A DNA stretch of 64,000 nucleotides from Gnetum montanum. Lineage: Eukaryota > Streptophyta > Gnetopsida > Gnetales > Gnetaceae. The DNA is taken from NCBI GenBank assembly GCA_015680685.1, contig MNCI01000596.1:440158-504157 (forward strand), given 5' to 3'. Position 1 is the stretch's first letter; each line of letters starts with the position of its first letter. The notes under the pieces are model-generated. The model was not told the origin of the DNA. It saw only the letters and a program-made list of their open reading frames with translations, and ran no database searches. Positions 33,066 through 46,900 of the stretch are shown in pieces. The position numbers were made by a program, and so were the translations under genes.

Positions 33066-34310
33066 GGGATAACAAAACATCCCATGTTTTTGAATGCTTG
33101 GTTAGTTTATCTCTCTTCTTAGGACTTGTTTTTTATGATGCTTGGTGTGCTCTAATTTGATCACAATGTTTTGTTAGTTGGATTTCTAGCATTTTACATT
33201 TTATATTTTATGCATCTTAATATTTCATGCTTCATGTGATACTATGGTATCTATGCATTATTCTAGTCATGTTCTTCTTTATGATATTACTATTAATGTA
33301 TTTCTTTACCCAACATACATGCACTAACCTAGTGGGTAAGTTGTAGTAGGTCCTCATGGAGGTTGAGGTGGAAGCATAACATGATTGGCATTAATGATAC
33401 TGATTTGTAAATTATTTTGGGTGTGGAGTTAATCTCTCTTTAATTTATGTTTTTCTGTTATTATATTAAATTAATGAGCATATTACATTGGGAAATTAAT
33501 TAATTATTCTTGCCTTAGATGGAGTTATGTGAGTTACAAGATTTTAGAAGATTGTCTTCTATTTAGTGCTAGTTATGGTAATTGGTTTAATTTATTGTAA
33601 GTGATTTGGGATATTTTCATTAAAAACCACACAATTCTTCATTCAGCACCTTAACATTTGCATGCTAGAAGGGAAGGTGTTGCTAGATTTGAAGCTTGTG
33701 ATGGTATTGGAGGTTTTGCTAGATTAGGAACTATGATCTTGATAGATTCATTATTGTACTTCATTCATTGTGTGGATTCTTACGCTTCTTTTAGGTGAGT
33801 AATCTTGATTACTCTTTTATTTATTTGTACTTATACAGTTTTGTGTGCATTAACATGGAATCAGATTTTGGTTGGAGCATTTTCTTAGATCTGTGCAATT
33901 TTATGGGAATTATGAGTATTTTTTTCACTCAATTAAATCTAAGCATTTCAATAATATAGCTTGTTGATTTAATTATTATGCATATCATTATTATTCATTG
34001 ATTTTAGGTATTAATTTATGAGTATAATCATCAACTTTTGGTATGTGGGTTTTGTTCAATTGTCTATCATTTTAGCATTTATGAAGTCATTTTTCCCTTT
34101 TGCTTCAATTGTCTTAACTATTTGGAGAGATTCAGGATTTTGGTTGGAGTGTTATTTCATTTATGGACTTCTTTCTTTAGTTTACCTTCATGTGGCTTAG
34201 TGATCCATTGTCTCTTTCCTTCTGTTGGATTGTACAATTCTTTCTACCTTGTTAAGTCTTATCTTTTTGTTCTTGGCACCCTTTGTTTGTTGAAAATTTT
34301 GTGATGTCCA
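33066..34310 (+). other. Possible 3' LTR of element 4 and AT-rich sequence
   Basis: It follows the purine run (AAGGAAGGGA) after the integrase tail and opens with AACAAAACATCCC, similar to how Del-type LTRs begin. No matching 5' LTR was found, so the limits are guesses. No coding motif is seen. Confidence 0.35.
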
Positions 34311-34339
34311 TTTCATGCACCTTTTTTATAATTTTTGTG

Positions 34340-34870
34340 AATCAATACAAAATCACAAGTCAACCATAACTCATGGTGTGACTGCTTGCTCTAACCACAA
34401 GTCGTGGTGGGGTCATGAAGGAGTCATGGTTTGTCCCTTGTTTTATGTCTTTTCTAATTTCTATTAATAAACCTACAGTACCATGAGTTGTGGTTAAGTC
34501 ATGGTTGATCACCACAAATTGTGGTTAGGATATGGTATGTATATTCTTATTACTCTTTTTATCTTACCTTGTTTGGTGATCTCCCTATTCACCACAAATC
34601 ATGGTAAGGTTATGATCAATCCATCATGAGTATTAGCGAGCTTGTGATTTGGTATTCTAAGTTATCGTGTAGTTGTTGTGCATCTTTTGAGTTCTTGTAT
34701 CTACCATTCGTAAGGTATGTGCCTTTGGTTGTTCTCCCTAATAAATCATGAGTCATGGTCCAATTGTTATCTAGAATTTTTGGTTTCTATCTTTATTTTT
34801 AGTATTTTGAGGATTTCCACAAGTTGTGGTGAGCCACCATAAGTCACAGTAAGATTGTGATTATGTTGTG
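34340..34870. repeat. Cluster of imperfect palindromes around ACCACAA...TTGTGGT
   Basis: At least seven words of the form CCACAAGTTGTGGT, ACCACAAATCATGGT, ACCATGAGTTGTGGT or near variants occur, with repeated halves GTCATGGTT between them. Spacing is irregular, so it is neither a tandem array nor a CRISPR array. Confidence 0.65.
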
Positions 34871-34879
34871 GTATTTTTT

Positions 34880-37800
34880 CTTCATCAACTGATCCATTGA
34901 GACATCATTGACAAGGAATTCTTAAATGAAAATCCAAATGTTTTTTCACAACACACGAACACAAAAAGATCATAATGTAATGCTCTACTTATGAAGTCCT
35001 TAAGGCATTCAAGCCAAAGACTCATTACAAGATCAATAGATATAAGAACAACTACCCAACAAAAATAACTCATTGCAACAAGAAACATTGGTCTAACACA
35101 TTACCTCATACTCAATGCATGATGGAATCACCATTTTAAACTAGCACAAGGATCAACTAGTAGGAGAGAATGTGTTTCTTTTACAATTTACCATAATAAA
35201 CTTAGGCATACACAATTGTTTTGCACAAACTAGAGATCATCAATTATATTGCTCTAGCATACCAGATGATTTCTTAGTACAAAATTTTGAGCTAGAGCAC
35301 ATTTGTGTTTTGTGCAAGAGCTCACTGAAACAAGAAAGAAATTTCCTTAGAATCAACCATTGCTTACTATTTCAAGTAGATGACACATGATTGCATCACC
35401 CAATTGTAGCAACTATTCTTGTAACCTATAGATTTGAGAGTCATTTAGATCCCTTTGGTTCAAGGTAGACAACATGTGTATGTCATCTACTCGTAGTAGC
35501 TATTCATACATTTTGATCCTCTGCAAAAGCATGACCAAGATCTATTTACTTGTCTTTAGGCATCTCATATATCACCTGTAACTACTTTACAAAAGTGTTT
35601 GAATGTGTCTTCTACTTGAGCCAAAACCCTAGCTTCAATACCAAGTGTAACAACATTACTTTGAAAAAGCACCACTTGACACCACCCAAGAGTCCCAAAG
35701 TAGCCAAATGTTCTAGAGAAAACTTAATGCAAACTACATCTCATCATGCTCAAGAACTTATGAGCATATCATAAGCACACAACTCACATGTCACATGTTA
35801 GTCCATGGTTAGGAGCATTGCGAGGACACCTTTATAATTATATAAGCAACTAAATCAATTCAACACACACAACATACAAGAGTACTAATATACACATTAG
35901 ACATTGTTCCCTTAAGTGAGCTATGATGTGTTCCTACTCTAAGATATCTAGCCCTAAGCCACGCTCCATAAAGAAAGGTGGTGACCTAAGCCAAAGAGGT
36001 GAAGTCTCCCCAATAAGCCTACATATCCTTGTGATGTGGTACATAAGGAATTAGGGCCATGTAGTGCAATAGTGTGATGGTTAAGATAGCATGGAACCTA
36101 TAAGAATTTCCACACTCATTTCAACCTCCATTCTGGAAGGGAAACTACCTTCAGTCCACCAACAAGGCATGTTTTCCTACAAACAACTTGTTCTTAGCAA
36201 GAAGAAACCAAGCAATTAGTAATTTCCAAATATAAATTCAAAAAGCTAAATATAATCATATTTTATTAAAAATACTAAGAGTTTCCAAAAATAAGATTAA
36301 AACAAGAAAATCTATTAAAAGGATTCACAGTTAATTAAAAGTAAGCTTAAGTAAAAGAGTTATTAAAAAATCCAAATTTTATAGAAGATGAAACACAAAT
36401 AAAATATTTATGCAAAGGTTATGAGATCAAATCCTTAAGAAGCATAAACAATGTAACAAAAGATATAATGAAAGCCAAACCATAGGTCAATGAAAGATAG
36501 ATAGATATAAAGTAGGGATTAAGAACACGAGGTCTTACAATAAAGATAATGTTTTTTGGTGCATTATATAAATGAAAGAGATACAAAGGTATGATTGAAT
36601 AAGTGATCTTACCAACTAGAGTCTACATGCTTGAAATAACAATTTTCTGTACCAACCTTCCAACTTTTTATTAGACACGTTTAATACAATGAAGTTAACT
36701 AAAAGCAAAATTCAAACTTTTCCAAAATAAAGATAATGCTTTTCAATGCTTAACTAAAAAAGATACAAAGGCATGACTGAAAACTAAGTTTAACCTGCAA
36801 AATTATATATCACATTTTTTTTAAGTAAACTGTGTGTTTCAATAGGACCAGACATGATTAACATAATTATTAAAAATATAATTACTTCCTTGGGGTAGAG
36901 TGTTAAAACACTGAGAGGGATTAAATGGTCAGAGTGCTAAGTAAAACCAATATGTAAGCAGTCACGGGTGCAATGAAGTGCAGTGTTCAGGATACAAAGA
37001 TTGTGATAGCAACCAACCCCGAGTTTCCTTTTGTAAATGCATAAAAAACGTAATACTGACACAGGATTTTTTTGTTTTTCTTCAATCAAATAAACCCAGA
37101 GATGACGGTAAGTTTTTGATCCAGATAGCCCATGCATAAAGCTTAAGCCTCTGAAAACAACGTAAAGTTTCATGATAAAAAAAAGCCTTGGCAGGTGAAC
37201 CTCGTCAGCAGAATGTAAAGCAGCTTTGCGATATGAAACTGCTCTTGTGTCATTATCCTCTTGAGCTCTAGACTTTCCAGAACACAGGGGTGGGATACTG
37301 GGGTATCAGAAGAAATCTATTCGATTTGGTTTTGGATTCCTTGAAACTAATATACAAATGGAAATGATTGACCACGCAGATCCAGAAACCCAAGAGTCCA
37401 TAGCAAAGACCATTGCGGCGTCAACAGAACCGCCAAAAATTCCTGAACAATTCTTACCCAAAGCTTTTGCGGTCACTTAAACAAATGCCGGTCTTCTACA
37501 CGCTGAGGCCCTATGATGAAAGCACCTCTTACCATTCATTCCAGATTGTTCTGCAGCAGCGGTTCAATTTGAAATTGTTCAAGACGTGTATCACCTCAGT
37601 AGTGGCGTGTTCAAGAGCGAGCAGTTACAGTGTCACAAATCTTGTTCATGTGCATTATTTCAGTTGACCTTTTATCTTTGCATTTGCTGTTGGGGTTTGG
37701 ATGATGTTGGTAACTGATTCCCACCAAATTATCATAGGTTGCCCCCATAACGTCACCGCCCCTGGTATTATTAATTTCATCCAAGACGCCTTCATATGTG

Positions 37801-37900
37801 CCTGGCTCTGCTCAAGCAAGCCTTAGTCAACCCCTGATTTTAATGATTTATTCAATCCTTGGAAATTTGGATTGCCATTGCCGGTACTCAATAGATTGCA
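34880..37900. other. Intergenic AT-rich DNA upstream of the DNase I-like gene
   Basis: No convincing coding sequence or repeat family could be named. The part beyond about 37200 is less AT-rich and may include the promoter and untranslated leader of the gene starting at 38130. Confidence 0.5.
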
Positions 37901-38129
37901 TACATGTCAAAATCTGCCTGGTCCTGTTTTCAGAATTTGTGTACACGCCAAAATCTGCTTGCTCTTGGGAGATTTCAGGGGCTCCCCAACAGCAGCAGCA
38001 GGAGGTTAGGATTAGGAATTTGTTTGTTCGGTTATGGGTCTGAAAGAACGAATAGGATCGTAGGCACCCAGTTGAGGCTTTTGGGGAAGGAGTAGTTGTT
38101 GTTGTTGGATACTTAATGCTCATGATCAG

Positions 38130-41100
38130 ATGATGGTCTGCATCAAATGTTTCGTTCAAGGTTCCAAAAAGAAGACAGCAAGAGCGGCCAAACTGGCTGT
38201 GATCGACAGAAGTGATTTGGAACTTCAAAGGAAATATGAGGCCGAAAAGAAGCCAATCAGGAACACTATCAGGATCGCTACTTTCAATACGGCCCTGTTT
38301 GCCATGGCCCCGGCAGTTCCCTCTCGAGCTCAGAAAGAAAGCTCTGGGCAAGTTTCTGATATGCCTACTTCTTTGAAATTTGACCCCAGAGGAAAATCTG
38401 CAACTTTTTTGTCTCAATCACAGATGCCCAGAAGCATTCTGAAGCGTAACTGTGCAGGAAGAAGTGTGAGCTTCGGGGAACAGTCTGGTTCACAGGCGAG
38501 ATTGAGGGTGACCATCAATCTTCCAGAAAATGAAATATCCTTGAGCAGAAAAGATTCAATCAGCAAGTATGCTCAGGAACCCAACGATGGTTTTTATTGC
38601 AACGGTAGGTTTTTTGCTGCCAGTTCTGCTGATTGTCAGCCATGTCTGGAGAACTGAATCCCTGGAAATAATTGTGGAACTTAAATAGGATTGTTGTGGG
38701 GGGGCATGCATGTACGGGATTACGCTTTAGTTGGAGGATTCTGTGTATATACAGTTTCCTTGATGTTTTGAATTTTTTTCAATTTTAATTAAAGCGTTTA
38801 CAATCATGTAAAGTGTTTGGTAATTAAATGTTTTAATGCTATTCAAGATTGTTAGCTGCTTCTAGTTGACAGCGATCTATGATTTCATTTACAGTGGACT
38901 CCGAACCCAGTCACCGAGTTCCTGAAAATTCAATATGGAATAGAAGTATTTATGAAGTCTTGAGAGATGTGGGTGCCGATCTTTTGGCCCTTCAAGAGGT
39001 AAAAGCAGACGAGGAGGATCAGATGAGACCTCTTTCAGCTCTTGCCGATGCATTGGGAATGGAGTATGTCTTTGCAGAAAGTTGGGCTCCTGAATATGGC
39101 AACGCAGTTCTTTCAAAATGGCCAATAAAGAGCTACAAAGTTCAAAAGATTGCCGATGATTCCGATTTCAGGTGATCCTCTTTATCATTTAGGATCTTTT
39201 CTTGTAGGATATTTAATTGGTTGTTTAGCCTACAGAATGATTCATCTAGTGCAGTTTGTTTTCATTTGAAACTGATTTTGATTTTATAACCAGAAAACAC
39301 ATTACAAATGATTGGTTAAGATATTTTCTAGAAGCATCATGGCTTTGGGCTTTTAGTTTTTACAATTAAGCATCATGGCTTTGGGCTTTTAGTTTTTACA
39401 ATTAACCAATTTTTGTAGGAAAAATGTTTCCTTACTTGCTTAAATTCCCTGGTGTAATTTCATTTTCTTGCCTGATAACATTATCATATACTTCAGAAAG
39501 TTTGTCTTCGAATCCTGCAGGTTAAACATTTTGAGGTTTTGAACTTCGAGGTCCATCCATGTTACTATTTATCCCTTTTGACTATTTACTAATTGAATTT
39601 GTTTGCATTTTTGCTACTAATTCCAACAATATGTTTACCAATTTCACTATTCATTTTTGGATTCTGCTTCTTACAATCTAAAATCATTGTTCATTGTTAA
39701 AAAAGTAATTTCATGCATAATGCAAATCAATTTGACATATATAACAAATTGTAAATGAAATTTATATCTAAGTAATTTTTTCCCCTTCTTTTAACAATTT
39801 TTTGAAATTAAAATAATCATTTTTAGTATTCTTTATTTCATTTGTCTTCGATGTTTATTTTTTATTATGATATTCTCTGTTTGGTTTTCTTCCATGGTTC
39901 TTTTAAAACCAGTGAAATCAAATTGTACACATCACTTAAGCCAAATTGGATCAAGTAGCAAAATTGATTTGCATTTGTTAAATTGCTAAACATTTTATTA
40001 AAAGTGGTAGAAAAACAGGGATTTCATTTTGTCAAAGTGCTATTATCCATTTAAAACCATCAATTCCTAGCATAGTGCAAGAGAAGAACCCTAGATACTT
40101 TTTGTTTAAAAAAAAATGGCATAAAATCAATTTTTGTAAGGATCTTGTCTATAGTAGCCACTATAACTAGGAAATCTGAGGGAAATGAGCACAACACATT
40201 ATTTATACTATAATAAAGTTATCATGCAGCACAAAAATAAGTAGCATGGCAGTACAAGATTCCAAATAATAAAGTTATCATGCAGCACAAAAATAAGTAG
40301 CATGGCAGTACAAGATTCCATGGGGAATCTTTTAGGGCTTATTTGGTTGAGTGATTTTTTCAATGATGAATTGGATTGAATGTTGAAGCCATAGCTTTAC
40401 AAAGATTTACAAATGCTACAAGATTACACCTTTGGGAGTGAATTCTAGAAAGAACCCAAAAATCAATAGAAATAAGTGTATCTAATAGGTCTAATCAAAA
40501 TCACCCAATTCATCTTCATAGAACCATTTACAACCAAATAGTTTTTTAATTTAAGAAGTAGAATTTGCAAACTCAGCATCCAAGGACTCAGATAACCAAA
40601 TAAGCGCTTAAATTGAGTATCAACTAAACTACATTAATAGCATTGAAGGAACAATCATGTCCTAAAAACTTATTCAAAAACTCTATCATAAGAAATTACT
40701 CTTTGGTATCTATCTCTTTGATGACAAACAAACAATATTTTGGGTTTGAAATCAAGTTTTATCAAAGGTTTTAGGGTTTAATATTGTTGCATAGAGTACT
40801 AAAGATATAATTAATATTGTATGCTCCCATAATATTCAATTAGAGAAACAAAGTTATTATTAAATAAAAATATGATTATTATCTATCTATATGACCTTCC
40901 AGCATTTTGGTAGAGTATTGTATTAGTATATTGATTTTCATCTATTTTATTTATTGCTTTATTTTATCACTTGTGATGGTTCAAAATTTCAAATTACCTT
41001 GAATGTTTCAACTGGTAACTGGTGATGGAATATTTAAACTTTCTTGAAACATGGTAAGATGTTCTCATGTGTTTTATCTTGATTATTTTTAATTACCTTT

Positions 41101-42593
41101 TTTATTTGTGAAAACATCTTTCTAATTACCTTGTTCTTACCATGCATAGCTTGTGTTTTATTATTTTCAAAATGTTTCAGTTTACACTCATCAGCAATAG
41201 CAATTTATATCTCAAGGATTAGAGAGAATAAATTCCACTATCGTTGAAAGTAAAACCATTTGACACATAGTGATAAGTGATCATAAGCAAAAAATTGTCA
41301 AACTAAATATATGCATAACAAAATTATAATTTTAAATAGGTATTCTAAAAAAATAACATTTTCATAAATACAGCATTATTAACATTTGGTGTTTTTGCCA
41401 ACATACATGTTTTAGTTAACAAAACTTTATTCTCATAGCAAATTGCTTTTGTAATAATTATCAAGGTTCTTGTAACCAAAGAAATTATTACTATTCTCCA
41501 CATTTTCATTAAAGAGCTCATCCTATATTATTTTCCAAGCTTTACTTGAATGTTTGTAATGATCCTTTAAACATAGCATTTTTATTGTATAGTTCATCAA
41601 TTTATATTCATTTATGTAGGAGTTGTTTTCATAATAATTATCAAGGTTGTTGTAACCATAGAAATTATCACTATTCTCCACATTTTCCATTAAAGAGCTC
41701 ATCTTATATTATTTTCCAAGTTTTACTTGAAAGTTTGTAATGATCCTTTAAACATAGCCTTTTTACTATGTAGTTCATCAATTTACATCCCGTTATGTAA
41801 GACTTATCTCTAAACAATTAGCATTTGATGCAATCCAGGAATGTGTTGAAGGTTGTCATTGATGTCCCTACAATTGGGGAATTGCACTTCAGTTGCACAC
41901 AACTAGATCATTTAAATGAAAACTACAGAATGAAGCAAATCATGTCAATAATTGGCAAGGAACCAACTCCACATATTGTAGCTGGAACCTTAAATTGTCT
42001 TGACAAAACAGACTATTCAGATGAAAGATGGGATGACATTTCCAAGGTTTGCTTTCTTAAACTCTAAACCAATTTTCATTGGATACAAGCGGAAATTGTC
42101 CACACATATGTACAATAAAATATTTTATTCTATGTAGTTTAATGAGGAAAAAGGTAAGCCTACTCCAAAAAGCAACGTAATGCACTTCCTCAAGGAACAT
42201 GGTCACATAGATGCTAAAGATTTTGCAGGAGAATTCGAATCTGTTGTTATCCTTGCAAACGGGCAAGGTAATACAGTTTCTAAGTGATTAGATTTTTTTT
42301 TTTTAAAGATGCATTAATTGCATTCTAAACTCCCTTCATTTTGCTGGATGAATATTGCAGAAGTGCAAGGAACTTGCAAATATGGAACAAGGGTTGATTA
42401 CATTTTTACTTCTCCATTTGCTCCATACAGATTTGTTCCAGGGTCATACGAAGTGATCTCTTCAAGAGGAACTTCTGATCACCATGTCGTGAAGTCTGAA
42501 ATTGAAGTCAAAGAACCAGAAAAACCGGTACATCATAAAAGGACTGTACGGACAGATAAGGCTTCTTCCAAATGTATTTGGAAAATTGCCTAG
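38130..42593 (+). CDS. Endonuclease/exonuclease/phosphatase (DNase I-like) family protein
   Basis: Five exons: 38130-38604, 38895-39171, 41839-42046, 42138-42267, 42361-42593. All have GT-AG introns and splice in phase to 440 aa ending at TAG. A basic N-terminal region leads to RIATFNTALFAMAPAVP (first strand, Asn). An insert with SILKRNCAGRSVSFGE and RVTINLPENEISL follows; such motifs are typical of the plant branch. Next come GADLLALQEVKADEEDQM (metal-binding Glu), AESWAPEYGNAVLSKWPI, HFSCTQLDHLNENYRMKQI, HIVAGTLNCLDKTDYSDERW, KYGTRVDYIF and GTSDHHVV (catalytic Asp-His). The GDFN motif of classical members reads GTLN. It is probably a metal-dependent nuclease or phosphodiesterase; the substrate is unknown. 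The start is the first of two adjacent ATGs in the exon, with no better upstream frame. Intron 2 is 2667 bases and holds three tandem duplications. Confidence 0.92.
39333..39404. repeat. 36-bp tandem duplication in intron 2 of the DNase I-like gene
   Basis: Two identical head-to-tail copies beginning AGCATCATGGCTTTGGGC (39333 and 39369). Confidence 0.95.
40212..40320. repeat. 56-bp tandem duplication in intron 2 of the DNase I-like gene
   Basis: Two near-identical copies beginning AATAAAGTTATCATGCAGC (40212 and 40268). The absence of divergence indicates a recent event. Confidence 0.95.
41452..41812. repeat. 180-bp tandem duplication near the 3' end of intron 2
   Basis: Copies at 41452-41631 and 41632-41812 share ATAATTATCAAGGTT, CTATTCTCCACATTTTC and GATCCTTTAAACATAGC with a few changes. 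The second copy ends about 26 bases before the exon 3 acceptor, so one branch point/polypyrimidine environment may be duplicated. Confidence 0.9.
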
Positions 42594-43942
42594 ATGGAAA
42601 ATTTCAGATGCCGAGTTTGTCTACTTGTAGCACCGTTTTTGGGTCAAAGTTAATTCTAACATCATAGAAATCCCTCAAGAATCTAGTGATGTAAATTTGC
42701 TTCAAGTTTCTGACTATTCGATGAATGATTGCTAGAGAGTTAAATCGTGCTCTAGCCAGTTCTGCTCTATTTAGAAACAACTGATATTTTGCCTTGTAGA
42801 TTTTCACGTTTATGCTCCACTTTGGACATATTCCAGACACTAAGATCATAGATTTGATTTTTGTGGGCAGCAATTCCAAAATGGTTTTCTAATGTTACCC
42901 AACTTCGTGCAGTTGAACACACAAGATCCTTGTATGCATCACTTTTAATGTTAAACTTACATTTTCTACGTGTCTTGAAAGACAAAATATAACAATGACC
43001 GAATCATGGATTGATTTTAAAAACATCTTCGTTTCATTCGATACGGCACCTAATGTTATTCGTATACTTTTTTCTTCAGCAGGAAGGCGGCCTGATCATT
43101 GATTACGTCAAGGAAATCCGCTTGATTCAGATTTTTCTTACAAGTCAGCGCATAAAAGTATTGGTAAAGGTATTTACAGGTATGCCCACCTTTTGCATTT
43201 TATCCACACCCACCGATGTCTTAGTTGCTCTTGTTGGAAGTATTATGGCAACCAAGCCAGTGAAGCATTGGAACCTCCCGACCAAAAATTATTAATTTCA
43301 TAACAGTTGCGTGAACTGCTCCGCCCACATCAATATTTACCTTTTAAAGTATCACAATATTGCTCAATTCATCCCCTGCGTATTTCTGCAATGTTTTTAA
43401 TAGTAAAAAGAATAAAAATAAAACCTTACGTTCTCAAAAAATAATAATAATAATAATAATGAAATCTTACTTTTTACCTGTTTCAAAAATGACGTTAAAA
43501 AACTATAACCAATATGCCAAGAATCATGTAGAAGATCCATGCAATGAATAAATACATCACATATTGTCCTCTGCACCAAGCTGGAGCATTAACTTAAAAT
43601 ATTTGGCTGAAAAAACCATTTCCAGCACTTCCAACAACTTTATAAGCATCAATTTTCGAATGATTTCAACATCAGTTAGTGCACTGCGAATGAAATAGAA
43701 TTATAGCCAATACTCTAGAAAATAAAAGCTAATACAAAAACCTACCGTTTTTCACAAAGCCATCCCAAGGCTAACAGAGGAGAATTACAACCTCCTCAGT
43801 CACATCACTAATGGGAACAAATGGTGTTATGGAATTGTGAATTGATCACCTAAGGCATTATACCAAACAGGAGAGAAAGCAAAGGACAGTAAAACATTCC
43901 TATTGCTCTGCAAAATCGCCTCTACGGCAGCAAAAGCTTTGA
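42594..43942. other. Intergenic space between two convergent genes
   Basis: 1.35 kb holding the 3' untranslated regions of the DNase I-like gene (plus) and SRPRB (minus). A short (ATA)n run lies at 43439-43459. No further coding sequence recognised. Confidence 0.7.
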
Positions 43943-46900
43943 CTAGGGTTTTACACATTCCCTAATAAACTTCTCGATCTCTGTTATATTAGGCAACAGT
44001 GCAGATCCATCTACAACTGCAACTTTGTTTATGCACTCTGTAAAGGAGAAGGGTTGTCCTTGAACTCCCAGTGTAACTTCATTGATAATATCAGCCGCAG
44101 AAATAGAATTTCTTGAAGCACGCAGCTTATCACTGAGGACACACAAATTCATTATTTACAAAACGAAAATGAAAATAACAAGAAAACATTTAAAAAGTAA
44201 TAAAAGAAACAATTTCCTGTGGCTATCACATAAGTAGACATCAGAATTTTTTTTCCAGAATTTGAACTTAAGAAATCTGTAAATAATACAAAACAGATCA
44301 GAAATTATACATACATTTCCTTCTCAAGCTGCTTTTTAATGAATTCCTTACTATGGGCTGTCACTTTGTCTCCTTTGTTGCAGACAATTAAGACAGGGAT
44401 TTTCTTTTTCACTATAAATGCCCTCGTCAATATCTCATAAAGGTACCTACAGAAGATAGCTCAAATATTTTAGTGCTCTCAAAACATACAAATACTTGGT
44501 AATATTTTTGAAGTAGGTAATGAGTTAGATGTTAGATGTCTGTCACTATTTAACAAGAAAACAACCCTTAAAAGTTGTTGGTAAGTGCTCAAGGCATTAC
44601 TCAGCTGTTGCTCGGTTATGTTGCAAGAAGTCCAAAGCATCAACAAGAAAGATAATTCCAGCAGCCTGAGGCAAATACTCATCTAACTTTGATCTCAGTC
44701 TTGGATGTCCTGGCAAATCAACTATACGAACAGGCTTTATTTTCCCCTTCTGAAAGGAACAATCATAAAGCATGTTGAGATGATATTTTACTTGAAAATT
44801 TATTTTTTATTTTCCTCAGCTAAATCTAGAACCCCACACAAGCAAAAACAAAAATCTTCTGTACCATATGATGCAGAAAGAATAATGAAAAAAAATCTTC
44901 AATACTATGATATCCAAGAATTAACAATGCATAAGTAATACTTGTTCAGGATAAACCTAAGTTAATGGCAAAAATGCAAGGGTTATCTATGATAAAGAAA
45001 TAAAGGTGCATCCAAAAAATTGAACCTCCCACTTTTCATTGGCAGAATGAAAATCAATTTATGGGAAGAAGTCGTTGAAAAAATTAATAGAAGATTATCA
45101 GTGTGAAAGGAGAAATTGCTAACACAAGCTACTCCTCTTTCTGTATTGTAAGCTACTCCTCTTTATTATCTCTCATGTTTTAAAGCCCCAAAAACAGTTT
45201 TGCATAAATTGGAGAAGCTAGAAGGATGTTTTCTTTGGACTCATATTAAAGAACACAGCTTTCATTCAGTAAACTGGAATGGATCTTTGTCATCCCATCC
45301 AAAAGGGTGGATGGGGTATTCGCCATTTAAGTCATATAAATTTAACATTGTTGGGGAAGCTTGTGTGGCAACTTTACACAGGTGACAAATTATGGATACA
45401 AGTCATGAGAGCTGAGTACCTATATAACAACATACTTTTCCATAATGCTCCATCCATTGTTTGTGCTAGTCCAACATGGAGAAGTTTTGAAAAATTAAAG
45501 CCTTGGTTCCAATCAAATATTTGGGTTCATGATCAAATACTACAATGGGGTGATTCTTGTCAATATAAGCTCAATGAAGCATATACAAGTTTAGTTCCAG
45601 GAATTGAAGATCCAATTAAGGAATCTTGGAGGCATGATGTGATGATACCATTATGTCAAAGTGTCAAAATGATGTGATGATACCATTATGTCAAAGTGTC
45701 AAAATGAAAAATTAGCTGTGAGCATGTTTTTATTTCATAAGGGATTAATTACAAATGATAAGTGTGCATGTTGTGGAGTTCAGGCAGAAACTTTTAATCA
45801 TTGTTTATTCCATTGTCCTGAGGCCCAGTCTTTTTGGAATGAACTCAGGCACAACACAGGAATATGTTGGCTTAGGAGTTCCATTCATAACTTTATTAAT
45901 TGAATTCCTCAAAGATGGGAGAAATGTAACGCCAAAATAAAACTTTTTCTGTAGCAGCGCCTACACACTGTGTGGGTTTCATGCAATAGGTGGGTTTTCT
46001 AAGTGATTGTTCTATTATTCTAAGACACTATGGTGATGCTCGGCTAGCTTAATACTGCATTTGTTTTGGGTTGTTCTATTCCTGGAATCTGTAATCTTTT
46101 TTTCCCCAGTGTGCTTCACGTATAACCTTTTTTTCCAGTGTGCTTCACGTATAACCTTTTATTACCAAATGTGCCCTGACCACCATAGAACCGGGTTTAC
46201 TTTTTCTCTAAAGAATTAAAAATTAAAAAAATATATAAAAAAGTGCCCACAAAAAGCATTGATACATTTGTCCTATTTAAGAAGCGGTTGAGTGAATTCT
46301 GAGAATGAAAGAATACCATTGTAATTCCACTATTATATGCCGTCTTATTAGTTACCTTTGAAATTTCAGAGTGTAGAATGAAACAATCATCATTTGGCTC
46401 CATTGATGTTACAGTCCCCTGGTGTGTTGAACCATCCCGCAGCTGAAAAGTCATAATGTAGGTGTTAAACGCCAGTTGCAACAAGTGCAATAGAAAGCAC
46501 TAAATCAAACAAAAAATTTTCATGGGATTTTAAATTAGCATTCACTGTTTAATTAACAACCATGACCGGGATGCTAAATTATGCGAGCCAACATGGTTAC
46601 TTCCATCAGCATTTTACCTCACTTGCCTTTTAATTGTTTTTCCATTTTTGAGGGGAGAATCCAGAAAGCTATATTAAACCTTAAACTTTACAAAAGAGCC
46701 ACACAGAGCCGTGCTTAACCATCGGTAAAAGGAACACAACTACGGATGCCCTTGCACAAGTAAAGAAAAACAGATGATGACATGACGAGACATAAATATC
46801 TGGGCAGATCTGTTGCAGAGAATAAACATTATCCTGCATACAACCAAGGGCAACAACACACCGAGATGACTCTCAATGTAACCAGGATGTCACCAAATGT

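Noticed and set aside
37848-38417. A 189-codon minus-strand frame opposite the first exon of the DNase I-like gene
   Set aside because: It mirrors a conserved exon on plus and shows no domain of its own.
45279-45677. A host protein-coding gene of 132 codons
   Set aside because: The sequence is the post-RT region of a plant LINE, truncated and frameshifted.
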